This document shows positions 1 to 8,284 of a DNA stretch of 64,000 nucleotides, piece by piece. Position 1 is the stretch's first letter, and each line of letters starts with the position of its first letter. The position numbers and the translations under genes are program-made. The notes under the pieces were generated by a model. It worked only from the letters and a program-made list of their open reading frames with translations. It ran no database searches and was not told where the DNA came from. The stretch is from Streptomyces katrae (GTDB lineage: Bacteria; Actinomycetota; Actinomycetes; Streptomycetales; Streptomycetaceae). The stretch is from NCBI RefSeq assembly GCF_002028425.1, contig NZ_CP020042.1, positions 1,674,001 to 1,738,000 on the forward strand. The letters are read 5' to 3'.

Positions 1-203
1 GATGCCCCAGGCCTCCTCGGCGCGCAGGGCGAGGAGGCCCCACTGGCGGTCGCGGATGGTGTCGGCGGCCGCGGCCGGGGCGGCGACGGCCACGAGCAGC
101 GCGGCCAGGGCCGTGGCGGCCCCGGCCCCGCGCAGGGCGGCCTTCCGCGACGCCGCTGCCGCCGCCCGGGGCGTGCCGGGGCGTGGCCGGGGGTGGGGGT
201 CAT
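1..203 (-). CDS. mycP: Mycosin (ESX-associated S8 serine protease), 5' part only
   Basis: The product fits the N-terminus of a type VII secretion mycosin, a subtilisin-family protease tethered outside the membrane. Read on the minus strand, codons from about position 153 give a basic start, an Ala/Leu-rich signal segment, then DTIRDRQW and a LRAEEAWGI stretch, which matches the family motif just after the signal peptide. The catalytic Asp, His and Ser lie beyond the left edge. The ATG at 203 overlaps the upstream stop (ATGA), typical of translational coupling, but it is not in the mycosin frame. I find no ATG, GTG or TTG in the mycosin frame between the signal segment and the upstream gene. 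One base may be missing between 203 and about 160. The family call is good; the exact start is unresolved. Confidence 0.6.
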   Translation of the reverse strand, partial: MTPTPGHAPARPGRRQRRRGRPPCAGPGPPRPWPRCSWPSPPRPRPPTPSATASGASSPCAPRRPGA

Positions 204-1021
204 CGGGAGGGCTCCTGGCGCGGGCGTTGTACGGCGGCCGCCTGTGCGGGCTCGGTGGGGCGGGGTGCGGCGAGGGCGCCGAGGGTGCGTTCGACGCGGA
301 CCGCGAGGGCCTTGGCCTCGTGGCCCAGGCCCGCTTCGGCGACGGTGCCGGTGGCGCTCTGCGCGGCGGCCGCCTCGGCCGGGACGGGGGCGTCCATGGT
401 GCGGCCGTCGGCGAAGGCGGAGACGGCGTAGACCACGGCGGGTGCCTCGGCGACGACGCCGGCCGTCCAGGCGGCGCGGCGGGAGTCGGCGTACCCGTAG
501 GCGGGCGGGGCGGAGAGGTGGCCGCGCAGGCCGTCCATGGTGCGGGCGTCGGCGGGGGTGAAGACGAGGCCGACGGTGATCAGGCTGCTGCGGGTGGAGT
601 CCGTGTAGGTGGCGCGGAGCACCCGGGTGCATCCGGTGGCGGTGAGCGCGGCGCGCCAGTCGGCGGGGAGGACGGCGGCGCAGTCGGCGTCGGGCGCGAC
701 GGCGATCCGGGTCCAGGTGCGGCTCGCGCCGCCGGGGCCGGCCTCGCGGTCCTCCAGTACGGGAGGGAGCAGGCCGTCCACGGGCGCCGTGTGCCAGAGG
801 GCGGCGGCCTTGCGGTAGGCGGCGTCGGGGGGCAGCGCGTGGTGGTCGGCGCGGTACTGGCTCCAGGTGGTGACGGCGCCTCCGGCGAGGAGGGCGGAGC
901 CGAGCAGGGCGCTGAGGACGGCGGCGGTGACGCGGGCCGGATGGCGGCGGGGCAGGGGGGCCGGCGGCGGCTGCTGCCAGGGGTCGTCCAGGACCTCGGT
1001 CCGCGGTGTCGTCGTGGTCAT
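200..1021 (-). CDS. Hypothetical single-pass membrane protein coupled to mycosin gene
   Basis: A 273-residue protein of no recognised family. Residues 1-28 are polar and proline-rich, then one hydrophobic helix at about 30-50 (AVLSALLGSALLAGGAV) is followed by a roughly 220-residue domain that should be extracytoplasmic. That domain has two cysteines, in ADCAAV and TGCTRV, which could pair, and a Pro/Gln-rich tail. The stop overlaps a downstream ATG as ATGA, so it is probably co-translated with the mycosin gene. Genes of this kind, anchored and Ala-rich, are common next to Streptomyces mycosins. A role in the ESX locus is inference from position only. ATG at 1021 is the first start before the membrane helix. 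Confidence 0.6.
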   Translation of the reverse strand: MTTTTPRTEVLDDPWQQPPPAPLPRRHPARVTAAVLSALLGSALLAGGAVTTWSQYRADHHALPPDAAYRKAAALWHTAPVDGLLPPVLEDREAGPGGASRTWTRIAVAPDADCAAVLPADWRAALTATGCTRVLRATYTDSTRSSLITVGLVFTPADARTMDGLRGHLSAPPAYGYADSRRAAWTAGVVAEAPAVVYAVSAFADGRTMDAPVPAEAAAAQSATGTVAEAGLGHEAKALAVRVERTLGALAAPRPTEPAQAAAVQRPRQEPSR

Positions 1022-1150
1022 GCGGCGGCTCCGCCCCCCGTTCCGTACGGCTGCCTGCCCGTACTCTACGGGGCCGCCGCCCCGGCCGGGCCGGGGCGGG
1101 GTCGGCGCGACCCCTACCCGTCGGTACGGCGGTCTGGCAAGCTGCGGCCC

Positions 1151-2344
1151 ATGACTTCGGACCGGGCCCGGTACGACCGGGCGACCGCGCATCTCGACGC
1201 GCCCCTGGCCATCGTGGACCTGGACGCCTTCGACGCGAACGCCGACGACCTGGTGCGCAGGGCGGGCGGGAAGCCGGTCCGGGTGGCCAGCAAGTCCGTG
1301 CGGTGCCGGGCGCTGCTCGAACGGGTCCTGGCCCGGCCGGGGTTCGCGGGGATCATGTCGTACACGCTGGCCGAGTCGCTGTGGCTGGCGCGGTCCGGGT
1401 TCGAGGACGTGCTGCTCGCCTATCCGTCCGCGGACCGGGCCGCGTTCGCGGAGCTGGCCGGGGACCCGAAGCTCGCGGCCGCCGTCACCGTGATGGTCGA
1501 CGATCCCGCGCAGCTGGACCTGATCGAGCGGTCGCGGGCCGGCGGGGCCGAGGAGCTCCGGGTCTGCCTGGAACTGGACACCTCGCTGCGGCTGCTGGGC
1601 GGCCGGGTACGGGTCGGGGCGCGGCGCTCGCCGCTGCGCGAGCCGGGGCAGCTGGCGGAGCTGGCGCGGGCGGTGGCCTCCCGGCCGGGGTTCCGGGTGG
1701 TGGGGCTGATGGCGTACGAGGGGCACGTGGCAGGGGTCGGGGACGCGGTGGCCGGGCGTCCGGTGCGCTCGCGGATGATCCGGCTGATGCAGGGCGCGGC
1801 CCGCAGGGAGCTGGCGGCGCGGCGGGGCGAGGTGGTGCGGGCCGTGCGGTCGGTGGTGGCGGACCTGGAGTTCGTCAACGGCGGTGGTACGGGGAGCGTG
1901 GCGGAGACGGCCGCCGAGGAGGCGGTGACGGAGATCGCGGCCGGTTCGGGGCTGTACGTGCCGAGGCTGTTCGACAACTACACCTCGTTCCGGGGGCGTC
2001 CGGCGGCGCTGTTCGCGCAGCCGGTGGTGCGCCGGCCGGGGGTGGGGGTGGTGACCGTGCTGGGCGGCGGCTATCCGGCCTCGGGTGCGGCGGGGGCCGA
2101 CCGGCTCCCGGTGCCGTACCTGCCCGCGGGGCTGCGCTACGACCCGCAGGAAGGGGCCGGCGAGGTGCAGACCCCGCTGCTGGGGAGCCCGGCCGACGAC
2201 CTGCTGATCGGCGACCGGGTCTGGTTCCGGCACGCGAAGGCCGGGGAGCTGTGCGAGCGGTTCGACACCCTGCACCTGGTGGAGGGCGACCGGGTTTCCG
2301 CGTCCGTCCCGACCTACCGGGGCGAGGGGCTGACCTTCCTCTAG
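1151..2344 (+). CDS. PLP-dependent amino acid deaminase/aldolase (D-threonine aldolase-like)
   Basis: A 397-residue fold-type III PLP enzyme with an alanine racemase N-terminal barrel and a D-serine dehydratase/D-threonine aldolase C-terminal domain. The expected PLP lysine is in VRVASKSVRC near residue 41. The C-terminal WFRHAKAGELCERF holds the His and Cys that bind the catalytic metal in the DSD1 family. The FVNGGGTGS glycine loop fits phosphate binding. The likely reaction is cleavage or deamination of a D-hydroxy amino acid in the cytoplasm; the exact substrate cannot be read from sequence. The ATG at 1151 starts the conserved region. It reads away from the membrane-protein gene upstream and converges with the HAD gene, 13 bp from its stop. 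Confidence 0.8.
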   Translation: MTSDRARYDRATAHLDAPLAIVDLDAFDANADDLVRRAGGKPVRVASKSVRCRALLERVLARPGFAGIMSYTLAESLWLARSGFEDVLLAYPSADRAAFAELAGDPKLAAAVTVMVDDPAQLDLIERSRAGGAEELRVCLELDTSLRLLGGRVRVGARRSPLREPGQLAELARAVASRPGFRVVGLMAYEGHVAGVGDAVAGRPVRSRMIRLMQGAARRELAARRGEVVRAVRSVVADLEFVNGGGTGSVAETAAEEAVTEIAAGSGLYVPRLFDNYTSFRGRPAALFAQPVVRRPGVGVVTVLGGGYPASGAAGADRLPVPYLPAGLRYDPQEGAGEVQTPLLGSPADDLLIGDRVWFRHAKAGELCERFDTLHLVEGDRVSASVPTYRGEGLTFL

Positions 2345-2357
2345 AGGACCGTGTCCG

Positions 2358-3637
2358 CTAGAAGACGGTGTCCGCCTGGTCGGGGATGACGCTGGTGTCG
2401 GCCCGGCGGACGGGGGCCGGGGTGCCGTCGTGGCCGGTGTAGCCGGTGGTGGAGCAGGGGTAGGGGGTCGTCTTCTGCTTCTTCGGCTCGATGAACATGG
2501 GGTTCACGATCCACTTGCCGTCGCTGTTGTCGTAGGCGCGGCACATCAGTTCGTTCTTGTTGCGGTTGACCACCAGGCGCAGGGCGGTGGCGTCGCGCAG
2601 GAAGGTGACGTCGGTGTCGGAGTCGCCGGCGGCGAAGACCTGGCGGCGGGCGGCCGGCTGGACCTTCTCGGCGGCCGGGCCCCGGACGCCGAAGACCTCC
2701 TTGTTGATCCAGCAGCGCTTGCCGTCCACGTAGGTGATCATCGTGTCGGCGCCGTCGGCGACGGATCCGCAGCCCTGGAGGTGGGTGGTCAGCTTCCCGT
2801 CCCGGGTGGTGTTGCGGATGCCGATGACGTGGTCGGCGCCGACGCCGACGCCCCGGGCCCAGACCTCCACGACGGGCTGGGGTGAGGCGGAGCTGATCCA
2901 GACGTCGAAGCCGGCGCGCTGGAGGTTCTTGACGAGGTCGCGCTGCTGGTCGTAGTAGCGGACCCAGCCGGTGACGGAGCCGGTGCCGACCTGCTGCCTG
3001 GCGCCGATGGGGGCGGCGAGGTTCTCGGTGCGGGCGGCGGCGGCGAAGCCGCGGACCTGGCCCGGGGTCCAGCCCTGGAGGAGCTGGGGCAGCCAGGCGT
3101 AGGCGGGTTCGATGGTGCGGCGGTCCCAGCCGGCGAAGGCGGCGGCGCCGGTGCGGGTGGCGGAGGTGCCGTAGACGGCGCCCAGCTCGTCGGCGCAGGC
3201 CGCGCCCTCGGGGGTGCCGGTGGGCAGGGGGTGCCGGGGCGGGCGAGGGGGCCGCAGGCGGTGGTGAGGGCCTGTGCGGCGGCGGGGGTGAGGTAGCGGC
3301 TGGTGGTCTTCCAGTCGGCGGGCTGGCGGATCTTGCCGTTGCGCAGGAGCCAGAACATGGTGGCGTCGCCGACGTCGTTCTTGACGACGGTGTTGTCCCA
3401 GTCGAAGACGGCGACGGGCTTTTTGCGGCCGGGCCGGTAGGGGTTGCAGCTGCCGTACTGGTCGATGAGCTGCTGGAGACGGGCCTGGTTGTCGCCGTAC
3501 CAGCCGGCGGCGAGCTCGGGGGTGGTGCAGGCCGGGTGTGCGGCCTGGGCGGGGGCGGCCGCGGTGAGGGTGGCGGCGGCCATCGCGGCGGCGGCGCCGG
3601 CCGCCTGGAGCCTGCGCCGGGTGCTGGGTCGGGTCAC
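2358..3637 (-). pseudogene. Exported HAD-superfamily phosphatase, frameshifted
   Basis: Two overlapping frames together give one HAD phosphatase of about 425 residues. The GTG start at 3637 follows an AGGAG site and opens a Tat- or Sec-type signal peptide (TRRRLQ, Ala-rich core, APAQAAH). Motif I (VFDWDNTVVKND) is in this first frame. After about 3231 the reading continues in another frame, which carries motif II (WISSASPQP) and the late motif AAGDSDTDVTFLRDA. The switch falls in a run of five G on the plus strand (3227-3231); one added base would restore a single frame. All catalytic motifs survive, so a sequencing error or a very recent mutation is likelier than an old pseudogene. The substrate is unknown; the family includes phosphoserine-phosphatase-like enzymes. 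Confidence 0.75.
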
Positions 3638-3686
3638 GGGGGTGTTCGCTCCTGGTTCTCGTACAAGATCGTCGGGGACGGTAGAG

Positions 3687-3724
3687 CACGACAGCCGGGC
3701 GTCGTGCGACGCCCGGCTGTCGTG
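3687..3724 (-). terminator. 18-bp perfect hairpin after the SDR gene
   Basis: Arms 3687-3704 and 3707-3724 are exact reverse complements with a 2-base centre. It lies just downstream of the minus-strand SDR gene and 50 bp upstream of the HAD gene start, so it most likely ends the glnA4-ALDH-SDR transcript. Confidence 0.7.
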
Positions 3725-3753
3725 GGGGTGGGGCCCAGGTGAACGTCGGGTGT

Positions 3754-4545
3754 TTACAGGGGCGTCACGTACGCGCCGGAGATGCCGCCGTCGACCAGGA
3801 AGTCGGTGGCGTTGATGAAGGAGGAGTCGTCGCTGGCGAGGAAGGCGACGGCGGCGGCGATCTCGGTGGGTTCGGCGAAACGGCCGAGCGGGATGTGCAC
3901 CAGGCGGCGGGCGGCCCGTTCGGGGTCCTTGGCGAACAGCTCCTGGAGCAGCGGGGTGTTGACGGGTCCCGGGCACAGGGCGTTGACGCGGATGCCCTCG
4001 CGGGCGAACTGGACGCCGAGTTCGCGGGACATGGCCAGGACCCCGCCCTTGGAGGCGGTGTAGGAGATCTGGGAGGTGGCGGCGCCCATGATGGCCACGA
4101 AGGAGGCGGTGTTGATGATGGAGCCGCGGCCCTGGCGCTGCATGTAGGGGAGGGCGGCCTTGCAGCAGAGGTAGACGGAGGTGAGGTTGACGTCCTGGAC
4201 GCGGCGCCAGGCGTCGAGCTCGGTGGTGAGGATGGAGTCGTCGTCCGGGGGCGAGATGCCCGCGTTGTTGAAGGCGATGTCGACGGAGCCGTAGGTGTCG
4301 AAGGCCGTCTTGAACAGGGCGTCGACCTGTTCCTTGTCGGTGACGTCGACCTGGACGAAGGTGCCGCCGACCTCTTCTGCGGCGGCCTTTCCGGCGATGG
4401 GGTCGATGTCCGCGCAGACGACGTTCGCGCCCTCGGAGGCCAGGCGGCGGGCGGTGGCGAGGCCGATGCCGCTGCCGGCTCCGGTGATGACGGCGGTGCG
4501 GCCGACCAGGCGGCGGCAGACGATCTCTTCGGTGCGGTCGGTCAT
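3754..4545 (-). CDS. Short-chain dehydrogenase/reductase in ethanolamine locus
   Basis: A 263-residue classical SDR. The nucleotide-binding motif TGAGSGIG is near residue 22, the NNAG structural motif follows, and the catalytic Tyr and Lys are in YTASK with an upstream Ser in NTAS. CPGPVNTP is the usual post-catalytic loop. It starts 5 bp after the aldehyde dehydrogenase gene and is the last gene of the glnA4 transcript, followed by a strong hairpin. In a gamma-glutamylation route, gamma-glutamylethanolamide is an alcohol that must be oxidised before the aldehyde dehydrogenase can act. This SDR is the obvious candidate, but that role is inference. A generic 3-oxoacyl-reductase annotation would fit the sequence equally well. 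Confidence 0.85.
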   Translation of the reverse strand: MTDRTEEIVCRRLVGRTAVITGAGSGIGLATARRLASEGANVVCADIDPIAGKAAAEEVGGTFVQVDVTDKEQVDALFKTAFDTYGSVDIAFNNAGISPPDDDSILTTELDAWRRVQDVNLTSVYLCCKAALPYMQRQGRGSIINTASFVAIMGAATSQISYTASKGGVLAMSRELGVQFAREGIRVNALCPGPVNTPLLQELFAKDPERAARRLVHIPLGRFAEPTEIAAAVAFLASDDSSFINATDFLVDGGISGAYVTPL

Positions 4546-4550
4546 GGGGT

Positions 4551-5930
4551 TCAGGCCTCCGTGCTGATGAAGACGTTCTTGGTCTCGGTGAATGCGGTGA
4601 GGGCGTCGGGTCCGAGCTCGCGGCCGAGTCCGGACTGCTTGTATCCGCCGAAGGGGGTCCAGTAGCGGACGCTGCTGTGGGAGTTGACGGAGAGGTTGCC
4701 GGCCCGGACGGCGCGCGAGACGCGCAGGGCGCGGCCGACGTCGCGGGTCCAGAGGGAGCCGGAGAGGCCGTACTCGGTCGCGTTGGCCAGGCGTACGGCG
4801 TCTTCCTCGTCCTCGAACGGGAGGAGGACGGCGACCGGTCCGAAGACTTCCTCGGCGGCCACGGGCGCGGTGGGGTCGACCTCCGTGACGAGGGTCGGCG
4901 GGTACCAGAAGCCGGGGCCCTCGGGGGCGGTGCCGCGGACGGCCTTGAGGTCGCCGGTGACGTAGGCGCGGACGCGCTCCAGCTGGGCCGCGGAGACGAG
5001 CGGGCCCATCTGGGTCTTCTCGTCGAGCGGGTCGCCGACGACCACCGAGGTGAGGGCGGGGGTGACCAGGTCGAGGAAGCGGTCGTAGACGGAGCGCTGG
5101 ACGAGGATCCGGGTGCGGGCGCAGCAGTCCTGGCCGGTGTTGTCGAGGTAGGCCATGGGGGCGGCGGCGGCCGCCGTTTCGAGGTCGGCGTCGGCGAAGA
5201 CGATGTTGGGGCTCTTGCCGCCGAGTTCGAGGGTGACCCGCTTCACCCGGTCGGCGCACTTGGACATGATCTGCTTGCCGACCCGGGTGGAGCCGGTGAA
5301 GACGATCTTCGCGATGCCGGGGTGTTCGACGAGGGCGTCGCCGGTGACCGCTCCGTGGCCGGGGAGCACCTGGAAGAGGTGTTCGGGGATCCCGGCTTCG
5401 AGGGCGAGTTCGGCGAGGCGCAGGGCGGTGAGGGGGGTGGTTTCGGCGGGCTTGAGGATGACGGCGTTGCCGGCGGCGAGGGCGGGTGCCAGGCCCCAGG
5501 CGGCGATCGGCATGGGGAAGTTCCAGGGGGCGATCACGCCGATGACGCCGAGGGGTTCGAGGAAGGTGACGTCGATGCCTCCCGCGACGGGGATCTGGCG
5601 TCCGCTGAGGCGTTCGACTCCGCCGGCCGCGTAGTCGAGCAGGTCGCGGACGTTGCCCGCCTCCCAGCGGGCGTTGCCGAGGGTGTGGCCGGCTTCGCGG
5701 ACCTCCAGCCGGGCCAGTTCCTCCAGGTGGCCGTCGACGACCGCGGCGAAGCGGCGCAGGAGCCGGGCCCGGTCGGCGGGGGCGGCGGCGGCCCAGCCGC
5801 GCTGGGCGGCGGTGGCGCGTGCGACGGCACTGTCGACGTCGTCCCGTGTGGCGGCCGGGACGGTGGCGACGAGTTCCTCGGTGGCCGGGTTGAGCACCCT
5901 CAGGTGGGAGGGGTCCAGCGCTTCGGACAC
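4551..5930 (-). CDS. NAD(P)-dependent aldehyde dehydrogenase of the ethanolamine locus
   Basis: A 459-residue ALDH-superfamily protein, slightly short at the N-terminus compared with the usual 480-500. It shows APWNFPM, the cofactor glycine motif FTGSTRVG, the general base in LELGGKSP, the catalytic cysteine region GQDCCART, and the C-terminal EEVFGPV and PFGGYKQSGLGRE motifs. GTG at 5930 follows AAAGG. It lies between glnA4 (41 bp upstream) and the SDR gene (5 bp downstream). In context it probably oxidises the gamma-glutamyl aldehyde to gamma-glutamylglycine, by analogy with PuuC in putrescine breakdown. The enzyme family is certain; the substrate is inferred. Confidence 0.9.
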   Translation of the reverse strand: MSEALDPSHLRVLNPATEELVATVPAATRDDVDSAVARATAAQRGWAAAAPADRARLLRRFAAVVDGHLEELARLEVREAGHTLGNARWEAGNVRDLLDYAAGGVERLSGRQIPVAGGIDVTFLEPLGVIGVIAPWNFPMPIAAWGLAPALAAGNAVILKPAETTPLTALRLAELALEAGIPEHLFQVLPGHGAVTGDALVEHPGIAKIVFTGSTRVGKQIMSKCADRVKRVTLELGGKSPNIVFADADLETAAAAAPMAYLDNTGQDCCARTRILVQRSVYDRFLDLVTPALTSVVVGDPLDEKTQMGPLVSAAQLERVRAYVTGDLKAVRGTAPEGPGFWYPPTLVTEVDPTAPVAAEEVFGPVAVLLPFEDEEDAVRLANATEYGLSGSLWTRDVGRALRVSRAVRAGNLSVNSHSSVRYWTPFGGYKQSGLGRELGPDALTAFTETKNVFISTEA

Positions 5931-5971
5931 GTGGTGCCTTTCTGGGACGGGTGCGGTGCGGAGCGGGACGG

Positions 5972-7336
5972 TCAGAGGCGTTCGAAGGAGCGGCGGCGTT
6001 CCCAGTCGGTGACCGCGGAGTCGTAGGCGTCGAGTTCGACGCGGGCCATGTTGCGGTAGTGGGCGACGACTTCGGGGCCGAACGCGGCCTTGGCGATCTC
6101 GCTGTTCTCCCAGAGTTCCGCGGCCTCGCGCAGGGTGGTGGGGACGTGGGCGAAGTCGGCGGTGTAGGCGTTGCCGGTGCAGGCCTCGGGGAGTTCGAGG
6201 CGGTTCTCGACGCCGTAGAGGCCGGCCGCGACCAGGCCGGCGACGGCGAGGTAGGGGTTGACGTCGCCGCCGGGGAGGCGGTTCTCGAAGCGCATGGAGC
6301 GGCCGTGGCCGACCACGCGCAGGGCGCAGGTGCGGTTGTCGACGCCCCAGGCGACGGCGGTGGGCGCGAAGGATCCCGGGCGGAAACGCTTGTACGAGTT
6401 GATGTTGGGGGCGTAGAGAAGGGAGAAGTCGCGCAGCGCCGCCAGCTGGCCGGCCAGGAAGTGCCGCATGAGCGGTGACATGCCGCCCGGTCCGTCCCCG
6501 GCCATGGCGTTGCGTCCGTCGGTGTCGGTGAGCGAGAGGTGGATGTGGCAGGAGTTGCCCTCGCGCTCGTCGAACTTGGCCATGAAGGTGAGCGAGACGC
6601 CTTCCTGGGAGGCGATCTCCTTGGCGCCGGTCTTGTAGACGGAGTGCTGGTCGCAGGTGGTGAGCGCCTCGTCGTAGCGGAAGGCGATCTCGTGCTGGCC
6701 GAGGTTGCACTCGCCCTTGGCGGACTCGACGGTCAGTCCGGCGGTCTGCATCTCGTTGCGGATGCGGCGCAGCAGGGGTTCGATGCGGCCGGTGCCGAGG
6801 ACGGAGTAGTCGATGTTGTACTGGTTGGCGGGGGTCAGGGCGCGGTAGTCGGCGTTCCAGGCCTGTTCGTAGGTGTCCTGGAAGACCATGAACTCCAGCT
6901 CGGTGCCGACCATGGCGGTGTAGCCGTGTTCGGCGAGGCGCTCCAGCTGGCGGCGCAGGATCTGGCGGGGCGCGGCGACGACCGGCGTGCCGTCGTGCCA
7001 GGCGAGGTCCGCGAGGACGAACGCGCTGCCGGGGTTCCAGGGGATGCGGCGGAGGGTGGCGAGGTCGGGGTGCATGGCGAAGTCGCCGTAGCCCCGGTCC
7101 CAGGAGGACATCTCGTAGCCGTCGACGGTGTTCATGTCGGTGTCGACGGCGAGGAGGTAGTTGCAGCCCTCGGTGCCGTGGTCGAGTACCTCGTCGAGGA
7201 AGAACTGTGCGGCGAACCGCTTGCCCTGAAGTCGTCCCTGCATGTCGGGAAAGGCGAGGACGACGGTGTCGATCTCGCCGCCTGCGACGAGGGCGCGAAG
7301 CTCCTCGGGCGCGAGCGGCGGCTTGCGGTCTACCAC
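5972..7336 (-). CDS. glnA4: Glutamine-synthetase-like gamma-glutamylethanolamide synthetase
   Basis: A 454-residue member of the glutamine synthetase fold. Metal and substrate motifs are present: GTELEFMVF, KGECNLGQHEI, GNSCHIHLSL (active-site His), NSYKRFRPGSFAP, and the C-terminal ENRLPGGDVNPY. It lacks the length and Tyr-loop context of the adenylylated GlnA. S. coelicolor GlnA4 (SCO1613) ligates glutamate to ethanolamine, and the neighbours here match that locus: aldehyde dehydrogenase, FadR-type regulator, ethanolamine permease and gamma-glutamyl hydrolase. The product would be gamma-glutamylethanolamide, made with ATP in the cytoplasm. It is transcribed divergently from the regulator across a 77-bp gap. 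A gamma-glutamylpolyamine synthetase is the main alternative; the permease type argues for ethanolamine. Confidence 0.85.
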   Translation of the reverse strand: MVDRKPPLAPEELRALVAGGEIDTVVLAFPDMQGRLQGKRFAAQFFLDEVLDHGTEGCNYLLAVDTDMNTVDGYEMSSWDRGYGDFAMHPDLATLRRIPWNPGSAFVLADLAWHDGTPVVAAPRQILRRQLERLAEHGYTAMVGTELEFMVFQDTYEQAWNADYRALTPANQYNIDYSVLGTGRIEPLLRRIRNEMQTAGLTVESAKGECNLGQHEIAFRYDEALTTCDQHSVYKTGAKEIASQEGVSLTFMAKFDEREGNSCHIHLSLTDTDGRNAMAGDGPGGMSPLMRHFLAGQLAALRDFSLLYAPNINSYKRFRPGSFAPTAVAWGVDNRTCALRVVGHGRSMRFENRLPGGDVNPYLAVAGLVAAGLYGVENRLELPEACTGNAYTADFAHVPTTLREAAELWENSEIAKAAFGPEVVAHYRNMARVELDAYDSAVTDWERRRSFERL

Positions 7337-7413
7337 GGGGATCTCTCCTTCGGTGAGCCGAGAAGGCCTAAGGTATTGAACAGAACCATTGCTTGGGAAG
7401 GGGAGGAACGGAG

Positions 7414-8160
7414 ATGACCGACACGGCGGGCGACGGGGGCGCGATCGCGCGGCTCAATCCCGTGCTGCGGCAGGTCCGGGCGGGCAACGGTTTCGAGGAG
7501 GCGCTGGAGCAGATCCTCCAGGTGGTCCGGCTGGGTCTGGTGCCGGGCGGGGAACGGCTGCCGCCGGAGCGGGAGTTGGCGGAGCGGATGGGGATCAGCC
7601 GGGTCACCCTGCGCGAGGTGCTGAAGGTGCTCCAGGACCAGGGCCTGGTCGAGGCCCGGCGCGGCCGGTACGGGGGCACGTTCGTGCTGGCCCGCCCCGA
7701 CACCCCGGCCGGCGGGGCCGAGGAGGAGCTGCGGCGGCGCGTGGCGGGGGTGGACATCGAGGACGTGCTGCGCTTCCGCGAGGTGCTGGAGGTCGGCGCG
7801 GCCGGGCTGTGCGCCTCGCAGGGGCTGCCCGAGGAGGGCGGCGAACGGCTGCTCGCCGCCCTGGCCGCCACGCACGACGCCCCGCTGGCCGAGTACCGCC
7901 GCCAGGACACCCTCTTCCACCTGACCCTGTGCGAACTGGCCGGCTCGGCCAGCCTGACGGCCCAGTACGCGGCCGTCCGGGCCCGGGTCAACGACCTGCT
8001 GGACTGCATCCCGCTGCTGGTGCGCAACCTGGAGCACTCCCAGCAGCAGCACAGCGCCCTGGTGGAGGCGGTGCTGGAACGCGACGCGGAGGCGGCGCGG
8101 GCGGTGATGCGCGAGCACTGCTGCGGTACGGCGGCCCTGCTGCGCGGATTCCTGGCCTGA
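7414..8160 (+). CDS. FadR-subfamily GntR regulator of the ethanolamine locus
   Basis: A 248-residue regulator with an N-terminal winged helix (GERLPPERELAERMGISRVTLREVLKVLQDQ in part, residues about 45-80) and a C-terminal all-helical FCD domain. The FCD metal ligands appear as the Asp/His series around RFREVLE, LFHLTL and QHSALVEAV. ATG at 7414 is chosen because GGAGG sits 8 bp before it; a TTG at 7393 would place this ribosome site inside the gene. It faces glnA4 and precedes the permease. A role sensing ethanolamine or its gamma-glutamyl product and controlling both arms is inferred from position. Confidence 0.85.
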   Translation: MTDTAGDGGAIARLNPVLRQVRAGNGFEEALEQILQVVRLGLVPGGERLPPERELAERMGISRVTLREVLKVLQDQGLVEARRGRYGGTFVLARPDTPAGGAEEELRRRVAGVDIEDVLRFREVLEVGAAGLCASQGLPEEGGERLLAALAATHDAPLAEYRRQDTLFHLTLCELAGSASLTAQYAAVRARVNDLLDCIPLLVRNLEHSQQQHSALVEAVLERDAEAARAVMREHCCGTAALLRGFLA

Positions 8161-8196
8161 GGGGGCGGGGCGGTTGAGGCGGGAGAGGTTTTCGTA

Positions 8197-8217
8197 ACCC
8201 CTGTTTAACGCAGGGGT
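8197..8217 (+). terminator. Small hairpin between regulator and permease genes
   Basis: Seven-base arms ACCCCTG (8197-8203) and CAGGGGT (8211-8217) with a 7-base loop, then CTT. It may end or attenuate the regulator transcript before the permease gene, or serve as an operator half-site pair. The role is uncertain. Confidence 0.35.
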
Positions 8218-8284
8218 CTTGCGCGCTCCCCGCCCTTGACGCAAAGGTACGCAGCGAAACCTTTCCCCCTGGGCAGGAGCGCAC

